From NCBI GenBank assembly GCA_018241785.1, contig JAFEDF010000252.1, positions 1 through 64,000 on the forward strand: a DNA stretch of 64,000 nt. Reading direction: 5' to 3'. A model generated the notes under the pieces. That model had not been told where the DNA came from, ran no database searches, and saw only the letters and a list, made by a program, of their open reading frames with translations. The position numbers and the translations under genes are program-made. Of the stretch, positions 44,748-53,303 are shown in pieces. This stretch comes from Pseudomonadota bacterium. Lineage in GTDB: Bacteria; Pseudomonadota; Gammaproteobacteria; Burkholderiales; Casimicrobiaceae. How positions within the stretch are numbered: the first letter of the stretch is position 1; every line of letters starts with the position of its first letter.

Positions 44748-45524
44748 ATGCTGATGACGGCCGCGAACGCGATGGGCGGCAGCGCCACGCCTCCGGTGAT
44801 CGACATCGCCGGCGTGCAGAAGCGATATGGGCACGTCGTGGCGCTCGCAGACGTCTCGTTCTCGGTCGCCCGATCGGAAGTCGTGGCCATCGTCGGTCCG
44901 AGCGGCTGCGGCAAGTCGACGCTCCTCAACATCATTGCCGGCTTCGACGAGCCCACCGATGGCACTGTCCTGGTTCACGGCGCCCCGATCGTCGCCCCGG
45001 GCCCCGAGCGCAGCGTGGTATTCCAGCAGCCCGCGCTTTTCCCGTGGCTGAACGTGAGGCGGAACATCGTATTCGGCTTCAGCAGAGCCCGGGCCGCCAG
45101 GCAGAGCGCGCGAGTCGACGAGTTCATCGACATCATGGGGCTGCGCGGTTTCGAGGCATCGTATCCGTATCAGCTGTCCGGGGGCATGATGCAGCGGGTG
45201 TCCATCGCGAGAGCCCTGATTCGCGACCCCGAGGTCCTGCTGATGGACGAGCCCTTCGGCGCGCTGGATGCGCAGACGCGATTGACGATGCAGGAGCTGC
45301 TTCACGATGTCTGGGCGCGTTACGCTCCCACCATCGTATTCATCACCCATGACGTCGACGAGGCGGTGTTCGTCTCGGATCGGATCCTGGTGATGTCGGC
45401 GAGGCCCGGGCTCATCAGGGATGTCGTGGAAGTTCCGCTGAAGCGGCCGAGGAGCTACGAGCTGATCATGAGCGAGGCGTTTGTCGACATCAAGCGGCGC
45501 GTGCTCGCCGAGCTGCACGCATGA
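44748..45524 (+). CDS. ABC transporter ATP-binding protein (TauB/SsuB type)
   Basis: A 258-aa nucleotide-binding subunit. Walker A GPSGCGKSTLLNIIAG, Q-loop FQQPALFPWL, signature LSGGMMQRVSIARAL, Walker B VLLMDEPFGALD and H-loop ITHDVDEAVFVSD are all present. It ends with a 4-bp ATGA overlap into the lacI-type regulator gene, linking transporter and regulator in one message. Confidence 0.94.
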   Translation: MLMTAANAMGGSATPPVIDIAGVQKRYGHVVALADVSFSVARSEVVAIVGPSGCGKSTLLNIIAGFDEPTDGTVLVHGAPIVAPGPERSVVFQQPALFPWLNVRRNIVFGFSRARAARQSARVDEFIDIMGLRGFEASYPYQLSGGMMQRVSIARALIRDPEVLLMDEPFGALDAQTRLTMQELLHDVWARYAPTIVFITHDVDEAVFVSDRILVMSARPGLIRDVVEVPLKRPRSYELIMSEAFVDIKRRVLAELHA

Positions 45525-46636
45525 AGACACATCCGCAGGCCGTGCGCGGGAGGGCCGTATCGCTGCTCGATGTCGCGCACCTCGCCGGCGTTTCCACGTC
45601 GACCGTTTCGCGTGCGCTGGCGCGATCGGAGTTGATCAGCGACGCCACCCGCGCGCGCGTACGCGCAGCGGCGGAGCGCCTGGGATATGTCGCAAACGGA
45701 TCGGCCCGCGCACTGGCCATGCGCCGAACGCTCACGATCGGAGCGATTGTTCCGCGCTACGGCACTTCGTCGTTTCCCACGATGATCCAGGCACTCGAGA
45801 CCACGCTCGCCGCAAACGGGTACACGCTGCTGCTGTCTGCGCCGGTGCACGAATCGGCGCGCGAGCCGGGGATTCTGCGGATTCTCCTTGAACGCGGCGT
45901 CGACGGCGTGGCGCTGCTTGGCGCCGACCAGACGCCTCACACGTTCACCACCCTCGCGACGCATCACATTCCGTTCGTGATGATGTGGGCTCTGGGGAGC
46001 GCCGCAGGCGACTGTGTCGGCTTCGACGAGACCGCCGCGGCCGCACTCGTAATCGATCATCTGGCGGAGCTTGGACATCGTTCGATCGGATTCATAGGCG
46101 GGCATACGGCCGACAACGAGCGTGCGCGCAGCCGCTACCGCGGGATCCTGGAGGCGCTGACTCGCCGCGGGATGGTTCTGCGCCCCGAAGCCCACATCAG
46201 GACCACCTACGGCCTGCGCCAGGGCTGCGAGGCGATGCAGCAGATCCTTCAAGCGAAGGCGCCGGTGAGCGCCATTGTCTGCGGCAATGACTATCTCGCT
46301 GCAGGGGCCCTGTCGGCGCTGAACCAGGCTGGAATCAGGGTTCCGGGCGAACTGTCGGTTGCGAGCTTCAACGACAACGAGTTCGCAGCGTATCTGCATC
46401 CCAAGCTCACCACCGTGCGCCTGCCCATCGCGGAGATCGGCGAGCGCGCGGGGCTCATGCTGGTCGCACGCCTGCGCGGGACGGCGCTTCCCGGATCCAA
46501 TACGCTGTCGGCGAGCCTGATCGTGCGGGAAAGCACCGGTCCGGCGGCGCCGGGCCCGAGCCGCAACCCGAGGACGCCGAACTCCAGGCGCCCGTCGGTG
46601 AATCCGCCGCCACGCCGTGATCGCAGCAGATCATGA
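45521..46636 (+). CDS. LacI/GalR family transcriptional regulator
   Basis: A 371-aa regulator. The N-terminal helix-turn-helix and hinge read SLLDVAHLAGVSTSTVSRAL and RARVRAAAERLGYVANGSAR, classic LacI. The sugar-binding-protein-like core ends at about residue 340 and is followed by a Pro/Arg-rich tail of about 28 residues. The visible operators O1 and O2 match the family consensus. It lies inside the operon controlled by O2, so negative autoregulation is likely. The effector is presumably the imported substrate or an intermediate. Confidence 0.93.
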   Translation: MKTHPQAVRGRAVSLLDVAHLAGVSTSTVSRALARSELISDATRARVRAAAERLGYVANGSARALAMRRTLTIGAIVPRYGTSSFPTMIQALETTLAANGYTLLLSAPVHESAREPGILRILLERGVDGVALLGADQTPHTFTTLATHHIPFVMMWALGSAAGDCVGFDETAAAALVIDHLAELGHRSIGFIGGHTADNERARSRYRGILEALTRRGMVLRPEAHIRTTYGLRQGCEAMQQILQAKAPVSAIVCGNDYLAAGALSALNQAGIRVPGELSVASFNDNEFAAYLHPKLTTVRLPIAEIGERAGLMLVARLRGTALPGSNTLSASLIVRESTGPAAPGPSRNPRTPNSRRPSVNPPPRRDRSRS

Positions 46637-47568
46637 GGATTCGTGAAATTGCCGCTGGCCTGCAGTTCCCCGAGGGGCCGGTCGCGTTGCCCGACGGATC
46701 CGTGCTGGTCGTCGAGATCGCGCGCGGCACCTTGAGCCGCGTCACGCCCGACGGCCGCATTCACGTCGTGTGCGAACTCGGCGGCGGACCCAACGGTGCT
46801 GCAATCGGCCCCGATGGCGCCGTCTACGTGTGCAACAACGGCGGCTTCCGCTGGACGCGCGAGCCCGATGGCTGTCAGCGTCCTGCCGGCCAGGCCGGCG
46901 ACTACAGCGGGGGGCGCATCGAGCGCGTCGATCTCTCGACGGGCCGTGCGGAACGTCTGTATGACCGGGTTGACGGCCATCCGCTGAGCGGCCCGAACGA
47001 CATCGTCTTCGACGCCCACGGCGGCTTCTATTTCACCGACCTCGGCAAGGCACGCGACCATGACATGGATCGCGGCGGAGTCTTCTATGCGCACGCTGAC
47101 GGCGGCCACATCGGGGCGATCGCGTATCCGGCGACGACACCCAACGGGATCGGGCTGTCTCCGGACGGACGAACGCTCTACTACGCGGAGACCGAAGGTG
47201 CGCGCCTGTGGTCCTTTCGAATTCTTGCGCCGGGGTGCGCCGCGCATGATCCGTGGCCGTCGCCGAATGGAGGACGAATGGTCGTCGCGTCTCCCGGCGG
47301 GACGTACCAGCGGTTCGATTCGCTTGCGCTCGACGCCGCAGGCAACGTGCATGTCGCGACGCTGATCCACGGTGGAATCACCACCGTATCCCCCGATGGC
47401 GCGTCGTGGCATCACACGCCGCTGCCCGACCGCTTCACGACCAACCTCTGCTTCGCGGGAAGGGATATGCGAACGCTCTACGTCACGCTGTCCGGAAGCG
47501 GACGGCTCATCGCACTCGACGGCTGGCCGAGCGCGGGCCTGAGGTTGAACTACCAGGCGCTGCCGTAG
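46633..47568 (+). CDS. SMP-30/gluconolactonase family protein
   Basis: A 311-aa beta-propeller lactonase. Metal-site Glu is in AAGLQFPEGPVALPDGS, followed by PNGAAIGPDGAVYVCNN, LSGPNDIVFDAHGGFYFTD, and TTPNGIGLSPDGRTLYYAE containing the catalytic Asn/Asp. Members hydrolyse sugar-acid or other lactones. It overlaps the lacI stop (ATGA), so it belongs to the regulon and suggests a lactone intermediate. No signal peptide is seen. Confidence 0.9.
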   Translation: MRIREIAAGLQFPEGPVALPDGSVLVVEIARGTLSRVTPDGRIHVVCELGGGPNGAAIGPDGAVYVCNNGGFRWTREPDGCQRPAGQAGDYSGGRIERVDLSTGRAERLYDRVDGHPLSGPNDIVFDAHGGFYFTDLGKARDHDMDRGGVFYAHADGGHIGAIAYPATTPNGIGLSPDGRTLYYAETEGARLWSFRILAPGCAAHDPWPSPNGGRMVVASPGGTYQRFDSLALDAAGNVHVATLIHGGITTVSPDGASWHHTPLPDRFTTNLCFAGRDMRTLYVTLSGSGRLIALDGWPSAGLRLNYQALP

Positions 47569-47694
47569 GCAGGAAGGCCGGCCCGGACGACATCGAGGAC
47601 GCAGGCGACACGCCCGCTCGTGTAACATCTGGCGCACCGCGAGGATTGATCGTCGTCCGATCGAGACAATCGTGCGCAAAGGGAGGATTCGCCA

Positions 47695-48702
47695 ATGCTG
47701 AAACGACTTGCAGTCGGGGCCGCGCTCGGACTGGCGGCGTGGTTTTGCAGCGCGCCGTCATGGGCGCAAACGGTCATCTGCTACAACTGCCCGACCGAAT
47801 GGGCGGACTGGGGCACCCAGGTACACAAGATCAAGGCCGCGCTCGGCATCACGGTGCCGAACGACAACAAGAATTCCGGGCAATCGCTCGCACAGATCGT
47901 CGCCGAGAAGGGAAGCCCGGTCGCGGACATCGTCTACCTCGGGGTGACGTTCGGCATCGAGGCGAGGAAGCTCGGTGTCACGCAGCCCTACAAGCCCAGG
48001 CGCTGGGATGAAATTCCGGCGGGACTCAAGGATCCTGACGGCTACTGGTTCTCGATCCACTCGGGGACGCTCGGCTTCTTCGTCAACGTCGCCGCGCTCC
48101 ACGGCAAGCCGGTGCCGCAGTCGTGGAAGGACCTGCTGAAGCCCGAGTACGACGGCCTCGTCGGCTATCTCGATCCGTCGAGCGCCGCAGTCGGCTATGT
48201 CGGGCTCGTCGCGGCGAACCTCGCGGAAGGCGGCACCCTCGACGATTTCTCGAAGGGCATCGCCTATTTCAAGTCACTGCAGAAGAATCATCCGATCGTG
48301 CCGAAGCAGACGTCCTACGCCCGCGTGCTGTCCGGAGAGATCCCGATCCTGATCGATTTCGACTTCAACGCGTACCGCGGCAAGTACAAGGACCACTGCG
48401 ACTGCGCATTCGTGATCCCGCAGGAAGGCAGCGTGGTGATGCCTTACGTCATGTCGCTGGTGAAGAGCGACCCGCATCCCGCCGACGCGAAGAAGGTGCT
48501 CGACTACCTGCTCTCCGACGCAGGGCAGCAGGTCTGGGCGAACGCTTTCCTGCGCCCCGTGTTCGCTGCTGCAATGCCGAAGGACGTGGCGGCAAAGTTC
48601 CTGCCCGACAAGGACTACGCCCGCGCGCACACCGTCGATTACGAGAAGATGGCGGCAGTGCAGAAGGCGGCGCTCGACCGCTACCTGAACGAGGTCCATT
48701 GA
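47695..48702 (+). CDS. ABC transporter substrate-binding protein (iron/phosphonate/spermidine-type, family 1)
   Basis: A 335-aa receptor with signal peptide VGAALGLAAWFCSAPSWA. The start of the mature protein, QTVICYNCPTEWADWG, has two Cys. Then follow SLAQIVAEKGSPVADIVYLG, GTLGFFVNVAAL and YDGLVGYLDPSSAAVGYVG, the type-II fold used by AfuA/FbpA, 2-aminoethylphosphonate and polyamine receptors. It is the first gene of a five-gene operon ending in a phosphodiesterase. A good AAAGGGAGG ribosome-binding region precedes ATG 47695. No LacI-type operator is visible upstream. Confidence 0.88.
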   Translation: MLKRLAVGAALGLAAWFCSAPSWAQTVICYNCPTEWADWGTQVHKIKAALGITVPNDNKNSGQSLAQIVAEKGSPVADIVYLGVTFGIEARKLGVTQPYKPRRWDEIPAGLKDPDGYWFSIHSGTLGFFVNVAALHGKPVPQSWKDLLKPEYDGLVGYLDPSSAAVGYVGLVAANLAEGGTLDDFSKGIAYFKSLQKNHPIVPKQTSYARVLSGEIPILIDFDFNAYRGKYKDHCDCAFVIPQEGSVVMPYVMSLVKSDPHPADAKKVLDYLLSDAGQQVWANAFLRPVFAAAMPKDVAAKFLPDKDYARAHTVDYEKMAAVQKAALDRYLNEVH

Positions 48703-48727
48703 CGACGGCGATTCCCGCATCGCCGGC

Positions 48728-49546
48728 ATGAATCGGCACGCGCGACGGCTGGCGTTGCTGATTGCGCCGGCTGCGGCCGTGTTCTGCGCGTTCTGGCTCC
48801 TGCCGATGGTGCGAATCGCCGTGCTGGGCGCGACCGGGCCGCGCGGCCTCGCCGCATACAGCGCGATTGTCACCGATCGGCGCTATTTCGACGCCCTCGT
48901 GTCGACGGTCGCGCTGTCTGTCGCGGTGACCGTTGCGACGGTCATTGTCTCCGGGATCGCGGGGCTGTTTCTCGCGCGCAACCGGTTCCCCGGGCGCGGC
49001 CTGCTGACCGCGATGCTGACGCTGCCGCTCGCTTTCCCCGGCGTGGTGATCGGCTTCATGGTCATCATGCTCGGCGGACGGCAGGGCCTGATCGGCGATT
49101 TGTCGCAGCACCTGTTCGGGCTGCGCATCGTGTTCGCCTACTCGATCGGCGGCCTCTTCGCCGGCTACCTCTACTTCTCGATCCCCCGCGTCATCCTGAC
49201 GATGATCGCGGCGATGGAGAAACTCGATCCGGCGCTGGAGGAGGCCGCACGCTCGCTCGGGGCCGGCCCGTGGCGCGTGCTGCGCGACGTGGTGATCCCG
49301 GCTCTGAAGCCCGCGATCATTTCGAGCGGCGCGATCTGCTTCGCCACGTCGATGGGTGCGTTCGGAACCGCGTTCACGCTGGCGACGCGCATCGACGTCC
49401 TGCCGCTCGTCATCTACACCGACTTCACCTACAGCGCGAATTTCGCGATGGCCGCGGCGCTGTCGATCGTGCTGGGCGTGATCACCTGGCTGGTGCTGGG
49501 CCTCGCACGCACGCTGGCAGGGGCCTCGGCGGCGGCGGCGGGATGA
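48728..49546 (+). CDS. ABC transporter permease 1
   Basis: A 272-aa BPD_transp_1 permease with six predicted helices. The coupling motif is LDPALEEAARSLGAGPWRVL (EAAxxxG). It starts 25 bp after the receptor gene and overlaps the next permease by 4 bp (ATGA). It forms a heterodimer with the following permease. Confidence 0.9.
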   Translation: MNRHARRLALLIAPAAAVFCAFWLLPMVRIAVLGATGPRGLAAYSAIVTDRRYFDALVSTVALSVAVTVATVIVSGIAGLFLARNRFPGRGLLTAMLTLPLAFPGVVIGFMVIMLGGRQGLIGDLSQHLFGLRIVFAYSIGGLFAGYLYFSIPRVILTMIAAMEKLDPALEEAARSLGAGPWRVLRDVVIPALKPAIISSGAICFATSMGAFGTAFTLATRIDVLPLVIYTDFTYSANFAMAAALSIVLGVITWLVLGLARTLAGASAAAAG

Positions 49547-50394
49547 GCACGCTCGCGCAACGGCTGCGCTTCGGGCCGCGGCTGCGCTTCGGCCTGCAGC
49601 TCTTCGTGACGCTCGCGGCATGCGTCTTTCTGGTGGCGCCGGTGCTCATGTCCATCCTCGCCGGCGTGACCCGCAACTATTTCATCGGGATCCGCAGCGG
49701 CCTGACCCTGCAGTGGCTCGCGCAGGTCTGGGAGCTCTATCGCCAGACCATCTATCTTTCGCTGCAGGTCGCGCTGACCTGCGTCGCAGTCACGCTCGTC
49801 ATCGGCGTGCCCGCAGCGTACGTTCTCGCGAAGAGCCGGAGCCGCCTGACGCGGCTCGTCGAGGAGCTGCTGGTGTTGCCGATCGCGGTCCCCGGGCTCG
49901 CCACGGGCCTTGCGCTCATCCTGACCTACGGCGGCTTGCGCGAGTTCCGCGCGAGCTGGCTGTTCATTCTCGTCGGACACGTCCTGTTCACGCTGCCGTT
50001 CATGGTGCGCTCGGTGCTGGCGGTGATGACGACGATCGACCTGAACACGCTGGAGGAAGGGGCGGCGAGTCTCGGCGCCTCGTTCCGGCAGCGGCTGTTC
50101 GGGGTCATCGTGCCCAACGTGCGCTCCGGGATCCTGGCGGGGGCACTGATGGTCGTGACGCTCTCGATCGGTGAATTCAACATCACCTGGATGCTGCACA
50201 CACCCCTCACCCAGACGATTCCGGTCGGACTGGCGGACACCTACGCTTCGATGCGCCTCGAGATCGGCAGCGCCTACACGATCGTGTTCTTCGTCATGAT
50301 CATTCCGCTGCTGATCGCCATGCAGATGATCTCCGGGCGCCGACGCCCCGCACGAATCGTCGAGACCGCCGATGCCGGCGCCGCCCGGGAATAG
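49543..50394 (+). CDS. ABC transporter permease 2
   Basis: A 283-aa permease with six helices and the coupling motif NTLEEGAASLGASFRQRLF. The frame is open upstream of ATG 49543, but the ATGA overlap and hydrophobic N-terminus (LQLFVTLAACVFLVAPVLMS) mark the start. It overlaps the ATPase gene by 23 bp. Confidence 0.9.
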   Translation: MSTLAQRLRFGPRLRFGLQLFVTLAACVFLVAPVLMSILAGVTRNYFIGIRSGLTLQWLAQVWELYRQTIYLSLQVALTCVAVTLVIGVPAAYVLAKSRSRLTRLVEELLVLPIAVPGLATGLALILTYGGLREFRASWLFILVGHVLFTLPFMVRSVLAVMTTIDLNTLEEGAASLGASFRQRLFGVIVPNVRSGILAGALMVVTLSIGEFNITWMLHTPLTQTIPVGLADTYASMRLEIGSAYTIVFFVMIIPLLIAMQMISGRRRPARIVETADAGAARE

Positions 50395-51427
50395 CGCGGT
50401 CAGCATCCGCCTCGACGGCTGCGGCAAGACATTCGCCGACGGCACGCGCGCGCTCGAACCCCTGACGCTCGACGTTCGCGCCGGCGAGACGATCGTCTTC
50501 CTCGGACCCTCCGGCTGCGGCAAGACGACCACGCTGCGGCTGATCGCGGGTCTCGAGGCGCCCGACGCCGGCGGACACGTGTGGTTCGGCGGTGAAGACG
50601 TGACGGCGCTTCCGATCGAGAAACGCAACGTCGGGATGGTGTTCCAGAGCTACGCACTGTTCCCGAACATGAGCGTCGCGGAAAATATCGCCTACGGCCT
50701 CAAGGTGCGGCGCGTGGCGACGCCAATGCGCGCCGCGCGGGTCTCGGAAATGCTGTCGCTGATGCACCTGAACGAGTTCGCGAGCCGGCGCATCGACCAG
50801 CTCTCCGGAGGCCAGAGGCAGCGCGTTGCGCTCGCGCGCGCGCTGATCGTCAAGCCGCGCGTGCTGCTGCTCGACGAACCGCTCACCGCGCTCGATGCCA
50901 AGCTGCGTGAATCGCTGCGGATCGAGATCGATCGGCTGCTGCGGGAGCTGGAGATTACGACCGTTTACGTCACCCACGACCAGGCGGAGGCCATGTCGCT
51001 GGGCGACCGGATCGTCGTGATGGAGCGCGGCCGCGTCGCGCAGATCGGTACGCCGCAGGAGATCTACTATCACCCGGCAAACCGCTTCGTGGCCGACTTC
51101 ATCGGCACGATGAACCGGTTGCACGGAACGGTGCGCGGCGGCCACCTGGAAGTGGCCGGAGGCCGCGTTCCCTGCGATGCCCCGGATGGCGAGGCGGCCG
51201 AGCTCGGGTTTCGCCCCGAAGATGCGCGCGTCGTCGAGGCCGAGGCGTCCGGCGATCTCGCCGGGACGGTTGCGGCGGTGTTCTTCCTCGGTGACCGCAC
51301 CCGGGTCATCGTCGAAGGCGCCGCCGACGGGCTGATCGTGGTGGAATCCTCCGGGCGGCGACCCTTCACGAAGGGTGACGAGGTTCGAATTGCACTCCGG
51401 CGCGAAACGCTCCTGCGCCTGAAGTGA
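50372..51427 (+). CDS. ABC transporter ATP-binding protein (PotA/FbpC-like)
   Basis: A 351-aa ATPase with Walker A LGPSGCGKTTTLRLIAGLE, Q-loop VFQSYALFPNMSV, signature LSGGQRQRVALARAL, Walker B VLLLDEPLTALD and H-loop VTHDQAEAMSLGD. The C-terminal about 100 residues form a TOBE regulatory domain (LGFRPEDARVVEAE), as in polyamine, iron and phosphonate importers. GTGA links it to the phosphodiesterase gene. Confidence 0.94.
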   Translation: MPAPPGNSAVSIRLDGCGKTFADGTRALEPLTLDVRAGETIVFLGPSGCGKTTTLRLIAGLEAPDAGGHVWFGGEDVTALPIEKRNVGMVFQSYALFPNMSVAENIAYGLKVRRVATPMRAARVSEMLSLMHLNEFASRRIDQLSGGQRQRVALARALIVKPRVLLLDEPLTALDAKLRESLRIEIDRLLRELEITTVYVTHDQAEAMSLGDRIVVMERGRVAQIGTPQEIYYHPANRFVADFIGTMNRLHGTVRGGHLEVAGGRVPCDAPDGEAAELGFRPEDARVVEAEASGDLAGTVAAVFFLGDRTRVIVEGAADGLIVVESSGRRPFTKGDEVRIALRRETLLRLK

Positions 51428-52251
51428 CGGGATCGACGATGCTGATTGCGCAGATCACGGATTTTCACATCAAGCTTCCCGGCAGGCTCGCCTATCGCGT
51501 CGTCGACACCAGCGCGTGTCTCGAGCACTGCGTCGCGCAGCTGATGAAGCTCGATCCGCTGCCCGACCTCGTACTCGCTACCGGAGACCTGACCGATTTC
51601 GGAAGGCCGGAGGAGTACCGTCACCTGCGCGAGCTGCTCGCGCCGCTCACGATGCCGGTCTACTCGATACCGGGCAACCATGACGAGCGCGAGGCGTTCA
51701 AGGCAGCCTTTTCCGACTGCGCCTGGCTTCCGGGCGGCGAGTTCGTGCAGTACGTCGTCGACGGCTATCCGCTGCGGCTGATCGGACTCGATACCGTCGT
51801 GCCGCTGCAAAGCGGCGGGGCACTGTGCGAAGATCGCCTCGACTGGCTCGACCGGCGCCTGGCGGAGGCGCCCGATCGTCCGACCGTCATCTTCATGCAT
51901 CACGCGCCATTCACGACCGGCATCGCGCATATGGACCGCATCGGCCTCGCCAATGCAGACGGGTTCGGCAGGGTCGTCTCGCGGCATCCGCAGATCGAGA
52001 AGATCGTCTGCGGCCACCTGCACCGCGCCATCGACACGCGCTGGTGCGGCAACGCGGTGTCGACCTGTCCCAGCCCCGCTCACCAGGTCGCGCTCGACCT
52101 GCGCCCCGACGGACCGAGCGCGTTCATGATGGAGCCGCCTGGGTATCAGCTTCACTGGTGGAACGGCTCGCAGCTCGTCACGCACACCGCGTTCATTGGG
52201 TCGTTCGACGGACCGTACCCGTTCTTCCATGGCAAGGAGCTGATCGACTGA
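51424..52251 (+). CDS. Metallophosphoesterase (GpdQ/CpdA-like phosphodiesterase)
   Basis: A 275-aa calcineurin-like enzyme from GTG 51424, or 270 aa from ATG 51439, whose product begins MLIAQITDFHI. Dimetal motifs are ITDFH, VLATGDLTDF (GDxxD), IPGNHDERE (GNHD), FMHHAPF and CGHLHRAID (GHxH). It is similar to class III cyclic-nucleotide and glycerophosphodiester phosphodiesterases. It has no signal peptide, so it acts in the cytoplasm. Its operon position suggests it hydrolyses the imported compound, for example a phosphodiester. That is inference. Confidence 0.9.
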   Translation: MTGSTMLIAQITDFHIKLPGRLAYRVVDTSACLEHCVAQLMKLDPLPDLVLATGDLTDFGRPEEYRHLRELLAPLTMPVYSIPGNHDEREAFKAAFSDCAWLPGGEFVQYVVDGYPLRLIGLDTVVPLQSGGALCEDRLDWLDRRLAEAPDRPTVIFMHHAPFTTGIAHMDRIGLANADGFGRVVSRHPQIEKIVCGHLHRAIDTRWCGNAVSTCPSPAHQVALDLRPDGPSAFMMEPPGYQLHWWNGSQLVTHTAFIGSFDGPYPFFHGKELID

Positions 52252-52518
52252 GCGCTGTCATCCTGGCCGACGCAGAGATCGAGGAGCTCGATCGTTTCCT
52301 TCTCGATGCCGAGGGCACCGACGAATCGATGGATGTTTCGATGCTGGACGGATGTTTCGATGCTGGACGGCTGCTTCGCCGCGCTGATGTCGGGGCCGGC
52401 GACGATCCTCCGCGGTGAATGGATGCGCTGGGTATGGGACCTCGAGAAAGGCGAGGACAGTCCGGTCTTTGCAAACCACCAGCAGGCCGAGCGGATCATC
52501 GGCCTGATGACCGGGTGA
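52248..52518 (+). pseudogene. YecA/UPF0149-type gene remnant broken by a tandem duplication
   Basis: Frame one reads AVILADAEIEELDRFLLDAE and then DESMDVSMLDG, the N-terminus of the UPF0149 family. A 19-bp tandem duplication (52332-52369) shifts the frame, and the continuation GCFAALMSGPATILRGEWMR and QAERIIGLMTG is read in the next frame to TGA 52518. Deleting one repeat copy rejoins them. The remnant ends at about 90 codons without the later domain or C-terminal SEC-C-type zinc motif. The probable original start is CTG 52248, which overlaps the upstream TGA and lies behind AAGGAG. Confidence 0.8.
52332..52369. repeat. 19-bp tandem duplication
   Basis: Two perfect adjacent copies of GATGTTTCGATGCTGGACG (52332-52350 and 52351-52369). 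Because 19 is not a multiple of three, it causes the frameshift in the yecA-type remnant. It looks recent because the copies are identical. Confidence 0.95.
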
Positions 52519-52536
52519 GCCGCCTGCGCGGCACCG

Positions 52537-53295
52537 ATGGCCATGCGATCGCCGTACCGTCGTGGTGCTGCGCCGCGGACGGCGATGTCCGCTGACGCGC
52601 TCGCGGCCGCCGCCGTCGCCGTCGCCGTTGCCGGCTTCGTCCAGGGGACGACGGGCATGGGCTTCGCGCTCATCCTCGCGCCGATCCTCGCCTTCGTCGC
52701 CCCGCAGCTCGTTCCGGTCGGGCTGCTCGTGCTGATGATTCCACTCAACGTATACGTCGCCTGGCGCGAGCGCGCCGCACTCGATCGGCTCGGCGCCGGA
52801 TGGATCACCGCCGGGCGCGTCCTGGGGACGTTCGGCGGAGTGTGGATTCTCGCCGTACTTTCGGTTCGGCATCTCGATCTGCTGATCGGACTGTCGACGA
52901 TCCTCGCCGCGTTCGCCTCGCTCGCCGCTCCGCGCTTCACGCCGGCGCGCAATGCGTACGTCGCCGCGGGCATCGTGACCGGCGTCACCGAGACTGCCAC
53001 GGGCATCGGCGGGCCGCCGCTCGCACTCGTGTTGCAGCACGCCGATCCACCGGCGCTTCGCTCGACGATCGCTTTCTGCTTTCTCGTCGGCGAGATCGTC
53101 TCGCTCGCGTTCCTCGCAGCATCCGCGCAGGCGACGGCAGCGCAGTTCGAAGCTGCCGCAGTCCTGCTTCCGGCGCTTGCGGCAGGCGCGTTCCTCAGCC
53201 ACCGCGTCCACGCGCGCGTGAATGGGCGCCTGCTACGCAGGTTCGTCCTCGGCTTCGCGATCGTGTCGGGAATCGTGCTGCTGTGGCGTCACTGA
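52537..53295 (+). CDS. TSUP (TauE/SafE) family membrane permease
   Basis: A 252-aa protein with about eight hydrophobic segments and the two TSUP half-repeats, each starting with a glycine-rich stretch: VAGFVQGTTGMGFALILAPI and VTGVTETATGIGGPPLALVL. Members export sulfite, sulfoacetate or other organic anions. ATG 52585 removes a basic 16-residue leader and is a good alternative start. It is close to the DadA-like gene downstream. Confidence 0.87.
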   Translation: MAMRSPYRRGAAPRTAMSADALAAAAVAVAVAGFVQGTTGMGFALILAPILAFVAPQLVPVGLLVLMIPLNVYVAWRERAALDRLGAGWITAGRVLGTFGGVWILAVLSVRHLDLLIGLSTILAAFASLAAPRFTPARNAYVAAGIVTGVTETATGIGGPPLALVLQHADPPALRSTIAFCFLVGEIVSLAFLAASAQATAAQFEAAAVLLPALAAGAFLSHRVHARVNGRLLRRFVLGFAIVSGIVLLWRH

Positions 53296-53303
53296 GCGAG
53301 CGC

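Noticed and set aside
47639-47676. Imperfect inverted repeat upstream of the second ABC operon
   Set aside because: The arms match only partly and do not fit the LacI operator pattern; it is too weak to call a regulatory site.
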